From Lentimicrobiaceae bacterium (GTDB taxonomy: Bacteria > Bacteroidota > Bacteroidia > Bacteroidales > WCHB1-69), in assembly GCA_009787675.1 (NCBI GenBank), contig WQSU01000004.1:1-23266 (forward strand): a DNA stretch of 23,266 nucleotides, written 5' to 3'. A model generated the notes under the pieces. That model ran no database searches. It had not been told where the DNA came from and saw only the letters and a program-made list of their open reading frames with translations. Made by a program: the position numbers and the translations under genes. Below, in pieces: positions 15,421 to 23,266 of this stretch (its first letter is position 1; every line of letters starts with the position of its first letter).

Positions 15421-16788
15421 TTACTCAAACAACAACTTCAACATCTCCTCAATCTTCCCAATCGGAATGAGTTTTATGGGATACATAGAAACATCCAAGC
15501 CTTTCATATTATATTTTGAAAAGAAAAATCGTTTAAACCCCAGTTTATTGGCTTCAGCGATGCGTTGTTCAATGCGGGGTACGGGTCGAACTTCGCCACT
15601 GAGCCCCATTTCGCCAGCAAAACAAGTTTGCGAATCAATAGGAATATCTGCAGTAGAGGAGAGGATGGCTGCCATGATTGCCAGATTGATTGCCGGATCG
15701 TCAATATTAAAACCGCCTACAATATTAAGAAACACATCTTTAGCACCCAATTTAAATCGACATCTTTTTTCTAAAACTGCCAGCAACATGTTTAACCTGC
15801 GCAAGTCGAAGCCTGTGGCAGAGCGCTGCGGCGTGCCATACACAGCCGTACTCACCAGCGCCTGTGTCTCAATCATGAGGGGACGGTTTCCTTCCAAGAC
15901 GGAAGCTACAGCCGTGCCGCTAAGCAACTCATCGTGATGCGAAAGTAAAATTTCGGAGGGATTGTTCACTTCACGCAAACCGGCAGCGTTCATCTCAAAA
16001 ATCCCTAACTCTGATGTGGAGCCGAAGCGATTTTTGATGCAACGTACAATGCGGTAGCCATAATGTTGGTCGCCCTCAAATTGCAAAACGGTATCTACTA
16101 TATGTTCCAATATTTTAGGTCCTGCAATAGAACCATCTTTGGTGATGTGCCCGATGAGGAATATAGGCAGTGTGGTAGTTTTTGCCAAGTGTTGAAACTC
16201 TGCAGCACACTCCTTTATTTGGGAGATTGACCCTGCAGCCGAGTCAATCAGCATACTTTGCATGGTTTGGATAGAATCTACGATGATGATGTCGGGTAGC
16301 AGCTCTTCTATGTGTTTTACAATCTCTTGCGTTTGCGTTTCGGTAAGGATGAACAGGTTTTGGCTGGGCTGTTTTGAGATCCTTTCGGCGCGCATTTTAA
16401 GTTGCGTTTCACTTTCTTCGCCAGAGATGTAGAGCACTTTGCTTCTTTGCAACGCCAGCCCCATTTGCAGTAAGAGAGTTGACTTCCCAATGCCGGGTTC
16501 TCCGCCAAGCAGGGTGAGTGAGCCGCGCACGATTCCTCCGCCTAAAACAGCGTCAAGTTCCTGAAAACCTGAAGCAATGCGCGGCACCTCCTCCAGCGCA
16601 ATCTCGCTAAACGGTTTAGGCATCGACTTAATCAGGGGCAAAAGCGTTTTCCCCTTTTTTTTTTCCTCCCTAAGAATTACTTCTTGCTCAAAAGTATTCC
16701 ACTGCCCACAGGAGGGGCATTTCCCAATCCACGTAGCAGATTGGTAACCACATGATTTGCAATAGAAGAAGGTGTTTGATTTTGCCAT
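15421..16788 (-). CDS. radA: DNA repair protein RadA (Sms)
   Basis: This is a 455-residue RecA-like ATPase that promotes branch migration during recombinational repair. The N-terminal zinc finger has Cys10, Cys13, Cys24 and Cys27 (CKSCG...CPSCG). Walker A is GGEPGIGKST (95-104), Walker B IIIVDS (167-171), and the RadA-specific KNRFG is at 251-255. The C-terminal third is the Lon-protease-like domain (GGFNIDDPAINLAIMAA). The usual length and all key motifs are intact. ATG 16788 follows a -7 element by about 20 nt. It appears to be monocistronic. No hairpin terminator is visible downstream. Confidence 0.97.
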   Translation of the reverse strand: MAKSNTFFYCKSCGYQSATWIGKCPSCGQWNTFEQEVILREEKKKGKTLLPLIKSMPKPFSEIALEEVPRIASGFQELDAVLGGGIVRGSLTLLGGEPGIGKSTLLLQMGLALQRSKVLYISGEESETQLKMRAERISKQPSQNLFILTETQTQEIVKHIEELLPDIIIVDSIQTMQSMLIDSAAGSISQIKECAAEFQHLAKTTTLPIFLIGHITKDGSIAGPKILEHIVDTVLQFEGDQHYGYRIVRCIKNRFGSTSELGIFEMNAAGLREVNNPSEILLSHHDELLSGTAVASVLEGNRPLMIETQALVSTAVYGTPQRSATGFDLRRLNMLLAVLEKRCRFKLGAKDVFLNIVGGFNIDDPAINLAIMAAILSSTADIPIDSQTCFAGEMGLSGEVRPVPRIEQRIAEANKLGFKRFFFSKYNMKGLDVSMYPIKLIPIGKIEEMLKLLFE

Positions 16789-16809
16789 ATATGAGATTTT
16801 TCAAGTGCG

Positions 16810-16817
16810 CAAAGATA
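16810..16817 (-). promoter_or_regulatory. -7 promoter element of radA
   Basis: On the minus strand TATCTTTG (16817-16810) followed by C matches TAnnTTTG and lies 22 nt before the radA ATG. No clear TTTG -33 is present. Confidence 0.6.
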
Positions 16818-17130
16818 ATATTTTAACACATACTTTTTTATTAACTAAATAGAGTTTCAGGGCAAAATCATTACAACTGCCTTTTTTCTGTAAAAACATA
16901 TTTTTCATAAAATTTTGATATTCAATGTTTTTGCATTGATATCTTTATATATTTATCTCATAATCAATAATTTAAAATTATATAGATAAAGAATTTGTTA
17001 GTATAGATGGACAATCAGGAAAGCCAGTAGAATGCGAGAAGGAAACTCCATATGTGTTGAAATTTTATGTGTATTTTTTTGTTAAAAAAAACAACATTTT
17101 TTTTTATCACCGCCCATATACAATTTTTAC

Positions 17131-17138
17131 TATTTTTG
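17131..17138 (+). promoter_or_regulatory. -7 promoter element of tRNA-Ser
   Basis: TATTTTTG matches TAnnTTTG perfectly and lies 20 nt before the tRNA 5' end. No clear -33 TTTG is seen. There is no terminator after the tRNA and no other -7 match before the exbB-like gene, so this promoter could also feed the exb operon. Confidence 0.6.
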
Positions 17139-17157
17139 ACCGCTCAAAAAAAGAGAA

Positions 17158-17245
17158 GGAGAGATGGCCGAGTGGTCGAAGGCGCACGCCTGGAAAGTGT
17201 GTAAACGCCGAAAGCGTTTCAAGGGTTCGAATCCCTTTCTCTCCG
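17158..17245 (+). tRNA. tRNA-Ser (anticodon GGA)
   Basis: This is an 88-nt class II tRNA. The acceptor GGAGAGA pairs with TCTCTCC, the discriminator is G, the anticodon stem is CACGC/GTGTG and the loop CTGGAAA gives GGA. A long variable arm (AAACGCCGAAAGCGTTT region) is present, and the T arm is AAGGG-TTCGAAT-CCCTT. CCA is not encoded. Confidence 0.97.
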
Positions 17246-17323
17246 CGAACGTAAATAATTTTAAATAAATAAATTATAAATTTTACTAAACAATTAATCA
17301 TTAATTTTAAACGTACAGTTATT

Positions 17324-18124
17324 ATGAAAAAACTAATCGCTTTATTTGCCGTTGTAGGTCTTTTGACCTTCGGTATGATGCAAAATTCTTTTGCACAAAA
17401 TGGAAAAGTTGCGGAAGATCCCGCCCAAATTGAACAAACTGATGCAGCTCCCGCAGAAAAAGCCGCCGTTATTGAAGACAGTGACGACCAAATCCAACAA
17501 AGCTTACATTATGTTTTAAAAGACAAATTTATTGAAGGTACAGCGCTTTGGATGTCGCCAATTCTTGTCTGTCTGATTATTGGTTTGGCTTTCATTATCG
17601 AAAGAATTTTTTATCTCAATTTAGCTACTGTTAATTCTAAAAAATTATTAAGTAAATTAGATGAAGCTTTAAAATCAGGTGGCGTTGAAAAAGCTAAACA
17701 AGTTTGTAGAGACACCAAAGGACCTTTGGCTGGCGTATTCTATCAAGGGCTTGACCGAACCGACGAAGGCCTCGAATCTGTTGAAAAAGCATTAGTGGCT
17801 TACGGTAGCGTACAAGTTGGCAAACTGGAAAATAACTTGAGTTGGATCTCTCTTTTCATCGCTATCGTTCCTATGATCGGATTCTTGGGTACTGTTGTTG
17901 GGATGGTACTTGCTTTCGACGATATTGAAAGAGCAGGCGATATTTCTCCTACCATTGTTGCCGGTGGTATGAAATTGGCGTTGATCACAACCGTATTCGC
18001 GTTGATCACCGCTGTAGTTCTTCAAATTTTCTACAATTATATTATATCTAAAATTGATTCTATCGTTGTGGATATGGAAGACGCCACAATCTCATTCATG
18101 GATATGATGATTAAAAATAAATAA
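17324..18124 (+). CDS. MotA/TolQ/ExbB proton channel family protein
   Basis: This is a 266-residue inner-membrane protein. Residues 1-25 look like a signal peptide (MKKLIALFAVVGLL...SFAQ), followed by an Ala/Glu-rich periplasmic stretch (26-60). TM segments are at about 76-95, 172-197 and 214-238. The last two carry the family core (ISLFIAIVPMIGFLGTVVGMVLAF and VAGGMKLALITTVFALITAVVLQIF). It forms the pentameric proton channel that, with ExbD dimers, energises TonB-dependent outer-membrane transport or related envelope work. It is first in a four-gene cluster, 78 nt after tRNA-Ser. The N-terminal signal-like extension is absent from E. coli ExbB but common in Bacteroidota members. Confidence 0.94.
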   Translation: MKKLIALFAVVGLLTFGMMQNSFAQNGKVAEDPAQIEQTDAAPAEKAAVIEDSDDQIQQSLHYVLKDKFIEGTALWMSPILVCLIIGLAFIIERIFYLNLATVNSKKLLSKLDEALKSGGVEKAKQVCRDTKGPLAGVFYQGLDRTDEGLESVEKALVAYGSVQVGKLENNLSWISLFIAIVPMIGFLGTVVGMVLAFDDIERAGDISPTIVAGGMKLALITTVFALITAVVLQIFYNYIISKIDSIVVDMEDATISFMDMMIKNK

Positions 18125-18156
18125 TTGATTTTCTTACATAAATAAAATTTCAAAAC

Positions 18157-19101
18157 ATGAGGAAAATTATTAACATTACCATATTTGCGCTCGCAGGGTT
18201 GACAGTTATTCTGTCGGTGATGTTCGGTATTGGCTTCAATCAGGAAGCTAAAGACAAATTCCGCAACATCGTTGATGTAAAAGCCAGTAACCCCCAAATG
18301 CTTACAGATTTACAGGGCGCTACCGTTGAAACTCTCCCCGCCTTTATTGATAAATATCAAGGTGACCTTAATACACGTAATGCCGACTTGAAAAAAGAAA
18401 AAAAACAACGCGATATTTTTTATACTTTTAGTTATCAATTAGGTACTATCTTTGATGCAGAAACATTTAACAATTTTAAAGCCAAATTTCCTACCTATTC
18501 GAAATCAATGTTCGCCGAAGCAGATAGAAAAGAGTATTTCGTTAACGACTTTAATAAAGTAAACTCTTATGCCGATTTTCAAAATTATTACGACAAACTC
18601 CTTGCCGATTACGCAGAGGTTTCCCAAGATTACTTGAAAAAAGTGAGTGCTGTAAAAGCAGAAACCACTTTACTGAAACAAGTGAGCGACATTAATTCCG
18701 CTATTTCTACAGTTAAAAAAGAGTATGACCTGAAAGAACTCCAAAAGGATACTAAAACTTTTAAATCAGAGTCTTGGCAATTTAACCTTGCTTTGAACCT
18801 GTCTTATTTTCTGTTCTTTGCAACTTGCGCCATCATGTTGTTTTTCTTATTATGGCACACCTTTAAAAATATGAAGAGCAATATCGCTTTAGTATTAGGC
18901 ATTGGTGCAATCGTGCTGTTGGTCTTCATTGGCTACCTCTTCGCCTCTCCGGAACTTTCTCCGGTTGCCATTAAAATGCAACAAAGCCCCGAAACAGTAA
19001 GATGGATTGAAACAGGACTATATGCTACTTATGCTATGCTTTTTGGTACGATAGCCATCATTGTTGTTACCATGATTATTAACGCAATAAAAACAAGATA
19101 G
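18157..19101 (+). CDS. Four-TM membrane protein of the exb cluster, unknown function
   Basis: This is a 314-residue protein starting at ATG 18157, 32 nt after the ExbB-like gene. TM1 is at about 5-25. A long, charged, probably coiled-coil extracytoplasmic region spans 28-205 (LKKEKKQRD, KKVSAVKAETTLLKQVSDIN). Three further TM segments lie at about 211-234, 242-263 and 287-309. No known domain is recognised. I recall genes of this kind sitting between exbB and exbD in many Bacteroidota, which suggests an accessory subunit of the channel. The order and the 2-nt spacing to ExbD support that, but a mechanistic role is inference. Confidence 0.85.
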   Translation: MRKIINITIFALAGLTVILSVMFGIGFNQEAKDKFRNIVDVKASNPQMLTDLQGATVETLPAFIDKYQGDLNTRNADLKKEKKQRDIFYTFSYQLGTIFDAETFNNFKAKFPTYSKSMFAEADRKEYFVNDFNKVNSYADFQNYYDKLLADYAEVSQDYLKKVSAVKAETTLLKQVSDINSAISTVKKEYDLKELQKDTKTFKSESWQFNLALNLSYFLFFATCAIMLFFLLWHTFKNMKSNIALVLGIGAIVLLVFIGYLFASPELSPVAIKMQQSPETVRWIETGLYATYAMLFGTIAIIVVTMIINAIKTR

Positions 19102-19103
19102 AT

Positions 19104-19676
19104 ATGTCAAGTCGTAAACTCCCCGCATTTAATACAGCGCAAATGGCAGATATTTCGTTTCTGCTGTTGACGTTCTTTATGATGACGTCAGCTATCAATG
19201 TGCAGCAGGGGATTCCAAGACGTTTGCCGCCTCCCAGCGATGGAAAAACAATAGTTGATATTAACCAAAGGAATATATTTCAAGTGATCGTTAACTTTAA
19301 TGATGACGTGCTTGCTAATGGTGAAGTTATTCCCTTAAATCAACTGACTCCCCGCGCAAAAGAATTTTTGGAAAATCCTCTGAATAATCCCCATCTCCCC
19401 GAAAAGGATGTAAGACTCATTGAAAATATGGGCGAATATCCAATTTCAAAAGGTGTACTCTCGCTTCAAAACGACCAAAGCACGTCGTATAATATGTATG
19501 TACAGGTGCAAAACGAATTGCAACGCGCTGTAAACGAACTTCGTGATAAAGTTTCGTTGCAATATTTCGGAAGAAAATATGAACTTTTGGACACCACTTT
19601 GCAAAAAGCGGTTCAAAAAGCGGTTCCTATGAATATTTCTGAAGCGCCACCCTCTAACTATGGTAAAGAAGAATAA
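19104..19676 (+). CDS. ExbD/TolR family protein, first copy
   Basis: This is a 190-residue protein with a short cytoplasmic N-terminus, one TM (about 15-33, MADISFLLLTFFMMTSAI) carrying the proton-relay Asp16, and a periplasmic domain. It starts 2 nt after the four-TM gene, consistent with coupling. The periplasmic part is longer than in E. coli ExbD (141 residues), with an inserted segment around LENPLNNPHLPEKDVRLIENMGEY and a C-terminal tail ending SNYGKEE. It is expected to pair with the second ExbD copy inside the ExbB-type pentamer. Confidence 0.93.
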   Translation: MSSRKLPAFNTAQMADISFLLLTFFMMTSAINVQQGIPRRLPPPSDGKTIVDINQRNIFQVIVNFNDDVLANGEVIPLNQLTPRAKEFLENPLNNPHLPEKDVRLIENMGEYPISKGVLSLQNDQSTSYNMYVQVQNELQRAVNELRDKVSLQYFGRKYELLDTTLQKAVQKAVPMNISEAPPSNYGKEE

Positions 19677-19695
19677 TTAAAGAAAGGAGAAAATT

Positions 19696-20181
19696 ATGGC
19701 ACGTTTTAAAAAAGATCAAAAAAGAGAATTGGCGCCTATGGGCACCGGTTCAATGGCAGACATTGTTTTCATGTTCTTGTTCTTCTTTATGGTTATTTCC
19801 AATATGAGGGAAACCAATGTTAAAGTTAATTTGGCTATGCCTGCAGCCTCCGAAATTCAAAAATTGGAAAAAAAATCGCTGGTAGCCACAGTATATATTG
19901 GTATTCCTAAAAATGAAAATGAGAACACCCTCCCTCCCGGAAAAGTTTCTGTACAACTAAACGACCAAACAGTTAAACAGGAAAATTTCGTTAAAGATGT
20001 GCGCGACTTTATCGCCGTTGAGAAAGAATCTCGTAATGAAGAAGATAAACAAAAACTTACCTTCTCTATTAAAGCAGATAAAGAAATTCAAATGCGTTAC
20101 ATCAACCTGATTAAAGCAGAACTTCGTACCAACAATGCGTTAAAAATTAACTACGCTACGTTAAGAAAGTCGCATGATTAG
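19696..20181 (+). CDS. ExbD/TolR family protein, second copy
   Basis: This is a 161-residue protein with a basic N-terminus (MARFKKDQKRE), a TM at about 20-38 (SMADIVFMFLFFFMVIS) with the functional Asp22, and a periplasmic domain (KLTFSIKADKEIQMRYINLIKAELR) resembling the ExbD/TolR fold. The start is fixed by an AAAGGAG ribosome-binding site 6-7 nt before ATG 19696, which is unusual because the other genes here lack one. It is the last gene of the operon. No tonB follows; a strong terminator does. A heterodimer with the first ExbD is plausible. Confidence 0.93.
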   Translation: MARFKKDQKRELAPMGTGSMADIVFMFLFFFMVISNMRETNVKVNLAMPAASEIQKLEKKSLVATVYIGIPKNENENTLPPGKVSVQLNDQTVKQENFVKDVRDFIAVEKESRNEEDKQKLTFSIKADKEIQMRYINLIKAELRTNNALKINYATLRKSHD

Positions 20182-20202
20182 TAGATGTATTTTATTATAA
20201 CG

Positions 20203-20230
20203 AAGGGGCTGAAGGACAGCCCCTTTTTTT
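20203..20230 (+). terminator. Rho-independent terminator of the exb operon
   Basis: AAGGGGCTG (20203-20211), loop AAGGA, and CAGCCCCTT (20217-20225) form a perfect GC-rich stem running into TTTTTTT, 21 nt after the last exb stop codon. Confidence 0.93.
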
Positions 20231-20324
20231 GTGATTGAAGAATCATTCATTCCACCATGACTTCTAATTTTTCTGCTGCTGCATTTGTTCTATTCGTGTT
20301 TAACTGTTTTTAAAAAAAAACATG

Positions 20325-20332
20325 TTAATTTG
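20325..20332 (+). promoter_or_regulatory. Possible -7 element of the biotin carrier gene
   Basis: TTAATTTG followed by C matches TAnnTTTG at seven of eight positions, after the exb terminator and 41 nt before ATG 20374. There is no convincing -33. Confidence 0.4.
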
Positions 20333-20373
20333 CACCCTCATTATTCATATTAATCAAGGAAAAAAATAACCGA

Positions 20374-20844
20374 ATGAAAAACTACAAATTTACCATTAAT
20401 GACAACAAGTATTCAGTTGATATTGTTGATGTTGAAGATCAAATGGCAACTGTGGAAGTAAATGGAACTCCCTATCAAGTAGAGTTGGAGATGGAAGTTC
20501 GAAAACCGGTTTCGACCCCTAAAAAGGTAGTTAAAGTTTCACCGGCGCCAACACCTCAAACTGTACAATCTGCTACTCAAACCACAGCCCCCATACCCAA
20601 AGTGCCTCAAGCTACTGCGGCTCCTTCGGGTGGAAGTGTTATCAAATCGCCGCTTCCGGGTATTATTTTAGACATTTTCGTGAAAGAAGGAGATCCTGTG
20701 AAACAGGGACAACATGTAATCATGTTGGAAGCCATGAAAATGGAAAATAATATTGATGCTGATAGAGAGGGTATTATTAAAGAGATTCGGGTAAAACATA
20801 ATGACTCTGTAATGGAGGGCGATGTACTCATTGTAATTGGGTAG
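20374..20844 (+). CDS. Stand-alone biotin carboxyl carrier protein (biotin/lipoyl attachment domain)
   Basis: This is a 156-residue protein. Residues 1-42 form a small beta-rich N-terminal part (MKNYKFTINDNKYSVDIVDV) typical of decarboxylase gamma or acyl-CoA carboxylase carrier subunits. Residues 43-86 are a flexible Pro/Ala/Thr linker, and residues 88-156 are the biotinyl domain. The biotinylation motif is EAMKM with Lys122. It carries CO2 between a biotin carboxylase or decarboxylase and a carboxyltransferase. None of those partners is encoded in the window, so its enzyme (methylmalonyl-CoA, oxaloacetate or propionyl-CoA type) cannot be fixed. Its stop codon abuts the stop codon of the convergent gene. 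Confidence 0.9.
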   Translation: MKNYKFTINDNKYSVDIVDVEDQMATVEVNGTPYQVELEMEVRKPVSTPKKVVKVSPAPTPQTVQSATQTTAPIPKVPQATAAPSGGSVIKSPLPGIILDIFVKEGDPVKQGQHVIMLEAMKMENNIDADREGIIKEIRVKHNDSVMEGDVLIVIG

Positions 20845-23266
20845 CTACGGATATATAACCCCAACGGTTTTTCGAATCGTTTTCCGTTTGCTGTTCAAAT
20901 TCCAATATTCCATTTTTACAATATACAAATCAGGAGGAACACGATAGTTTTTATCTGATACCCCGTCCCAAAGGAAAACTTCTTTCAATGTACAAATTCG
21001 ATTGTTTGCAATTGTTTTGATAAGATTTCCTGATCGGTCAAAGATGGTGAGTGAAACTCTGTTTTCACACTCCTCAAAACAGCAATGAATTTCCACATAA
21101 TCGGAAATGCCGGATTGATTTGGAGAAAAAACTTCGGGGATAATCTTTATTATATCTTCTGAATTATTATGGTTAGAGAATTGCGAATTTTGATAGCCGG
21201 GGGTAGCAAATCCAAAACTTTCGGCAGCAGATTTCCAATTATGATCATTTTGCGTCTCTCGCTCAAAACTTACTCGCTCTAAAGATACCCCTGCGACAGA
21301 ATTTAGTAGCGGATAGTGCATTGCTTCATCGTATTGAAACCGATCTATGGTATTATAACTTTTGTCGCTCAAAAAAACTACTCCTGAACTGTTGGTGTAG
21401 GAAGGTAACGAGTCGCACTGCACCAAACGTTCTATATAGGGCACAAAGTATTGTTCTTCAGTAACGTTTTTCAGTTTACACAAAGCCACATACTCATTTG
21501 GGAAAAGCAAAAAACCGGAACTTACCGCAGGTATTGATTTATCGGGAAGTTCAGCGCCTCCCGAACCTATACGCACCAATGCCAAATCTATGACTTTTTG
21601 CGATCGGTTATACAATTCTACAAATTCTGCCCGCGCATTATCCCTTGCATTAAAAAGCACTTCATTAATCACTAAATCAAAAGGTTGAGGAGTAGTTGGA
21701 AGAGCAAAACGATACGACCAATTTTTTTCAATTGTGTTTTGTGCACAGTCCCATACTCTATCTTTCATTGTGAGCATGTACATCACGTTGGGTTGCATAG
21801 GATGCCGCAGGGTTATTTGTAAAATGTTGTTATGAGGAGGCGCTTCACTCACCGAAGCAATCTCTAAATCTTTATCAAGTGCAAACAACTGCAAAGTTTT
21901 TGCACTATCGTAAAAAATAGTTTCTGTAAAAAACACACGCAAATGTAATGAATCCATGACGGTAATTTTTTCAATTTCAGGAGGGTTGTGATCCGGATTT
22001 TTGGCAAGAATAGAGTTTTGTTTTCCGGGTGTGCCACCAACATTAGCAATGGAAGAATCCCAATTATTTTCACCGGTGCAAGGATTTTCAGGGTCAATCA
22101 TCTCTAATGACCAGCCTCCATCCGACTTGTGTTTATTTCTATGCCACAAATTTGAAAACTCAATTTCGTGAATTACTTCATTTTCTGCATTGTAAAGTAT
22201 CAATTGTGTTCCGGCATCCGCAATGCTTAACGAAGAAACACAGTAGATGTTTGCCTCTGTATCATCTTGGTAATCATTACAAGAATTGGCAATAAGAAAA
22301 ATATATCCATTGGGTGGAATCCGTATTTCAGGCAGGTTTTTTGTGGAGTTGTTTATTTTTAATTTCCAATTTGTCAAAATGACAGTGTCGGGAACACCAA
22401 AATTGTGAAGTTCAATATATTCACAATTAGGCAAACCAACAACGGGGTTAGGTTTTGCCATAATTTCTGTTATGAGTATGTCGTTTCTGCGAATTTTAGC
22501 AAAACAAAAGCGCCCCGAAAACTTTTCAATTACATTACCTGCCATATCTTCAATGTTTTCTATTGCTATGGTGTTAAAAATTCTATCTTCAAACTCATTT
22601 TCAAACTGAATTTCAACACGTGAAAAATCATTATTTACAAAATCACACACTGCGGGTTTTAACGTATCATTAATTATGTAATTTGAAGATAATAAAGCGG
22701 TTTCTGGGGTTACATTTTCCGAGAAATGAAAGTGCAATGTTTTGCCGTCTTGTTGCGGTTGCAGCGAAAGCACTTGTGGTTTCACCGTATCCATTTTTGG
22801 CGGTCCAAAGTAGAAATCATCAAAATAGAACTTTTTGCTGTTCGATGCTGTGTATTTGCAATATATACCTAAAGCGGCGTGTTCAAACTGCTCCACGCTT
22901 ACACCCGAAGTTTCGGTTTTAAAGATTCCGTTTAGCAGTTCATCCACCAAAATTTCCCAATGGTTAGGTTCTGTGTATCTGACTTTTATATTCAAAAAAA
23001 AGCTATTAGAAATTCTGCCTTCTGTTCCCCGGCAAATGGAAGTGTGAGAAGTGCCGTTTTGATAAAAAAGTTCTATAGCGTCTTGTGCCAGATTTTCCCC
23101 GAACTGCAAATAGTATCCTCTTAGAAACAAAGAAGTTAAATCAGTAGTGTTGGCAGTTAGATAGATTCGCGCAAAATTATTGTTAGAGGGGGCAAACGAC
23201 AAGCGGATATAAAACATCCACTCCCACACATCGTAGAATTGTGGTGTTGGCAACGACAAATAGGCT
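20845..23266 (-). CDS. Secreted lamin-tail-domain protein (5' end outside window)
   Basis: The frame is open to the right edge (about 806 residues visible). A TTG near 23259 is not a credible start, since coding continues upstream (AYLSLPTPQFYD). In order the protein has a LamG/concanavalin-like domain (about 23230-22800, ending KKFYFDDFYFGPP), an Ig-like domain (about 22790-22490, DTVKPQVLSLQPQ), a lamin-tail domain (about 22480-22155, ILITEIMAKPNP...CEYIELHN), a second Ig-like domain (about 21975-21720), a second lamin-tail domain (about 21680-21330, LVINEVLFNARDNARAEFVELYN) and a C-terminal FlgD-like/sorting-type domain (about 21140-20850, PEVFSPNQSGISDYVEI...FLWDGVSDKN). It is a surface or secreted protein, probably type IX-exported. 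The ligand is unknown. Confidence 0.88.
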   Translation of the reverse strand, partial: AYLSLPTPQFYDVWEWMFYIRLSFAPSNNNFARIYLTANTTDLTSLFLRGYYLQFGENLAQDAIELFYQNGTSHTSICRGTEGRISNSFFLNIKVRYTEPNHWEILVDELLNGIFKTETSGVSVEQFEHAALGIYCKYTASNSKKFYFDDFYFGPPKMDTVKPQVLSLQPQQDGKTLHFHFSENVTPETALLSSNYIINDTLKPAVCDFVNNDFSRVEIQFENEFEDRIFNTIAIENIEDMAGNVIEKFSGRFCFAKIRRNDILITEIMAKPNPVVGLPNCEYIELHNFGVPDTVILTNWKLKINNSTKNLPEIRIPPNGYIFLIANSCNDYQDDTEANIYCVSSLSIADAGTQLILYNAENEVIHEIEFSNLWHRNKHKSDGGWSLEMIDPENPCTGENNWDSSIANVGGTPGKQNSILAKNPDHNPPEIEKITVMDSLHLRVFFTETIFYDSAKTLQLFALDKDLEIASVSEAPPHNNILQITLRHPMQPNVMYMLTMKDRVWDCAQNTIEKNWSYRFALPTTPQPFDLVINEVLFNARDNARAEFVELYNRSQKVIDLALVRIGSGGAELPDKSIPAVSSGFLLFPNEYVALCKLKNVTEEQYFVPYIERLVQCDSLPSYTNSSGVVFLSDKSYNTIDRFQYDEAMHYPLLNSVAGVSLERVSFERETQNDHNWKSAAESFGFATPGYQNSQFSNHNNSEDIIKIIPEVFSPNQSGISDYVEIHCCFEECENRVSLTIFDRSGNLIKTIANNRICTLKEVFLWDGVSDKNYRVPPDLYIVKMEYWNLNSKRKTIRKTVGVIYP

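Larger units (their letters stand above)
16789..17157. other. Intergenic region between radA and tRNA-Ser
   Basis: This is 369 bp, mostly AT-rich. It holds the radA promoter (minus) and the tRNA-Ser promoter (plus). In between, 16990-17055 is less AT-rich and reads, in a frame without an ATG, as VSIDGQSGKPVECEKETPYV, which looks like protein-coding text and could be a gene remnant. Its downstream continuation overlaps the tRNA and is not a gene. Confidence 0.5.

Noticed and set aside
17054..17254. 66-residue plus-strand ORF and the opposite-strand 64-residue ORF (17107-17301)
   Set aside because: Both run through the tRNA-Ser gene. Their apparent coding text (for example GRRRTPGKCVNAESVSRVRIP) is translated tRNA.
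23257..23259. TTG as the start of the lamin-tail protein
   Set aside because: The frame continues open to the window edge, and the domain at this point is already under way with no signal peptide, so the real start is outside.

Overview
The window looks like a low-GC member of the Bacteroidota, most likely Bacteroidales. Four things point there: repeated matches to the Bacteroidota -7 promoter element TAnnTTTG just upstream of genes, almost no Shine-Dalgarno sites, very large secreted FG-GAP/52-residue-repeat and lamin-tail proteins at the two ends, and an ExbB / 4-TM protein / ExbD / ExbD cluster. No phage, CRISPR or intact insertion sequence is visible.

Left (1-4289, minus): the 5' part of a very large secreted protein with a signal peptide, an Ig-like region, about seven FG-GAP-type Asp-rich repeats and a cysteine-containing tandem repeat with an exact 312-bp period that runs off the left edge. 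A 435-bp AT-rich region separates it from divergent genes on the plus strand.

Centre-left (4725-9051, plus): four paralogous ~320-residue proteins with an N-terminal helix-turn-helix-like domain and a large uncharacterised C-terminal region. They are arranged A1-B1 / A2-B2, that is, a two-gene cassette present twice. This is the most unusual part of the window.

Centre (9222-13921, plus): an ABC-2 exporter pair (ATPase and permease), lgt (lipoprotein diacylglyceryl transferase), a bifunctional-nuclease/UVR protein 2 nt after lgt, and mnmA (tRNA 2-thiouridylase). Next come a small toxin-antitoxin pair (53-residue putative antitoxin and PIN-domain VapC-like toxin, 13975-14543) and tRNA-Asp(GUC) on the minus strand.

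Centre-right (14773-16788, minus): a 139-residue protein made of four 25-residue helical repeats, a short stretch that may be a remnant, and radA.

Right (17158-23266): tRNA-Ser(GGA), then the ExbB-like / 4-TM / ExbD / ExbD proton-channel operon closed by a strong terminator, a stand-alone biotin carrier protein, and, convergent with zero spacing, the 3' part of a secreted lamin-tail-domain protein that continues beyond the right edge.

The housekeeping genes (lgt, mnmA, radA, tRNAs, exb cluster) form a conserved backbone. The A-B cassettes, toxin-antitoxin pair, repeat proteins and surface proteins are the accessory layer.
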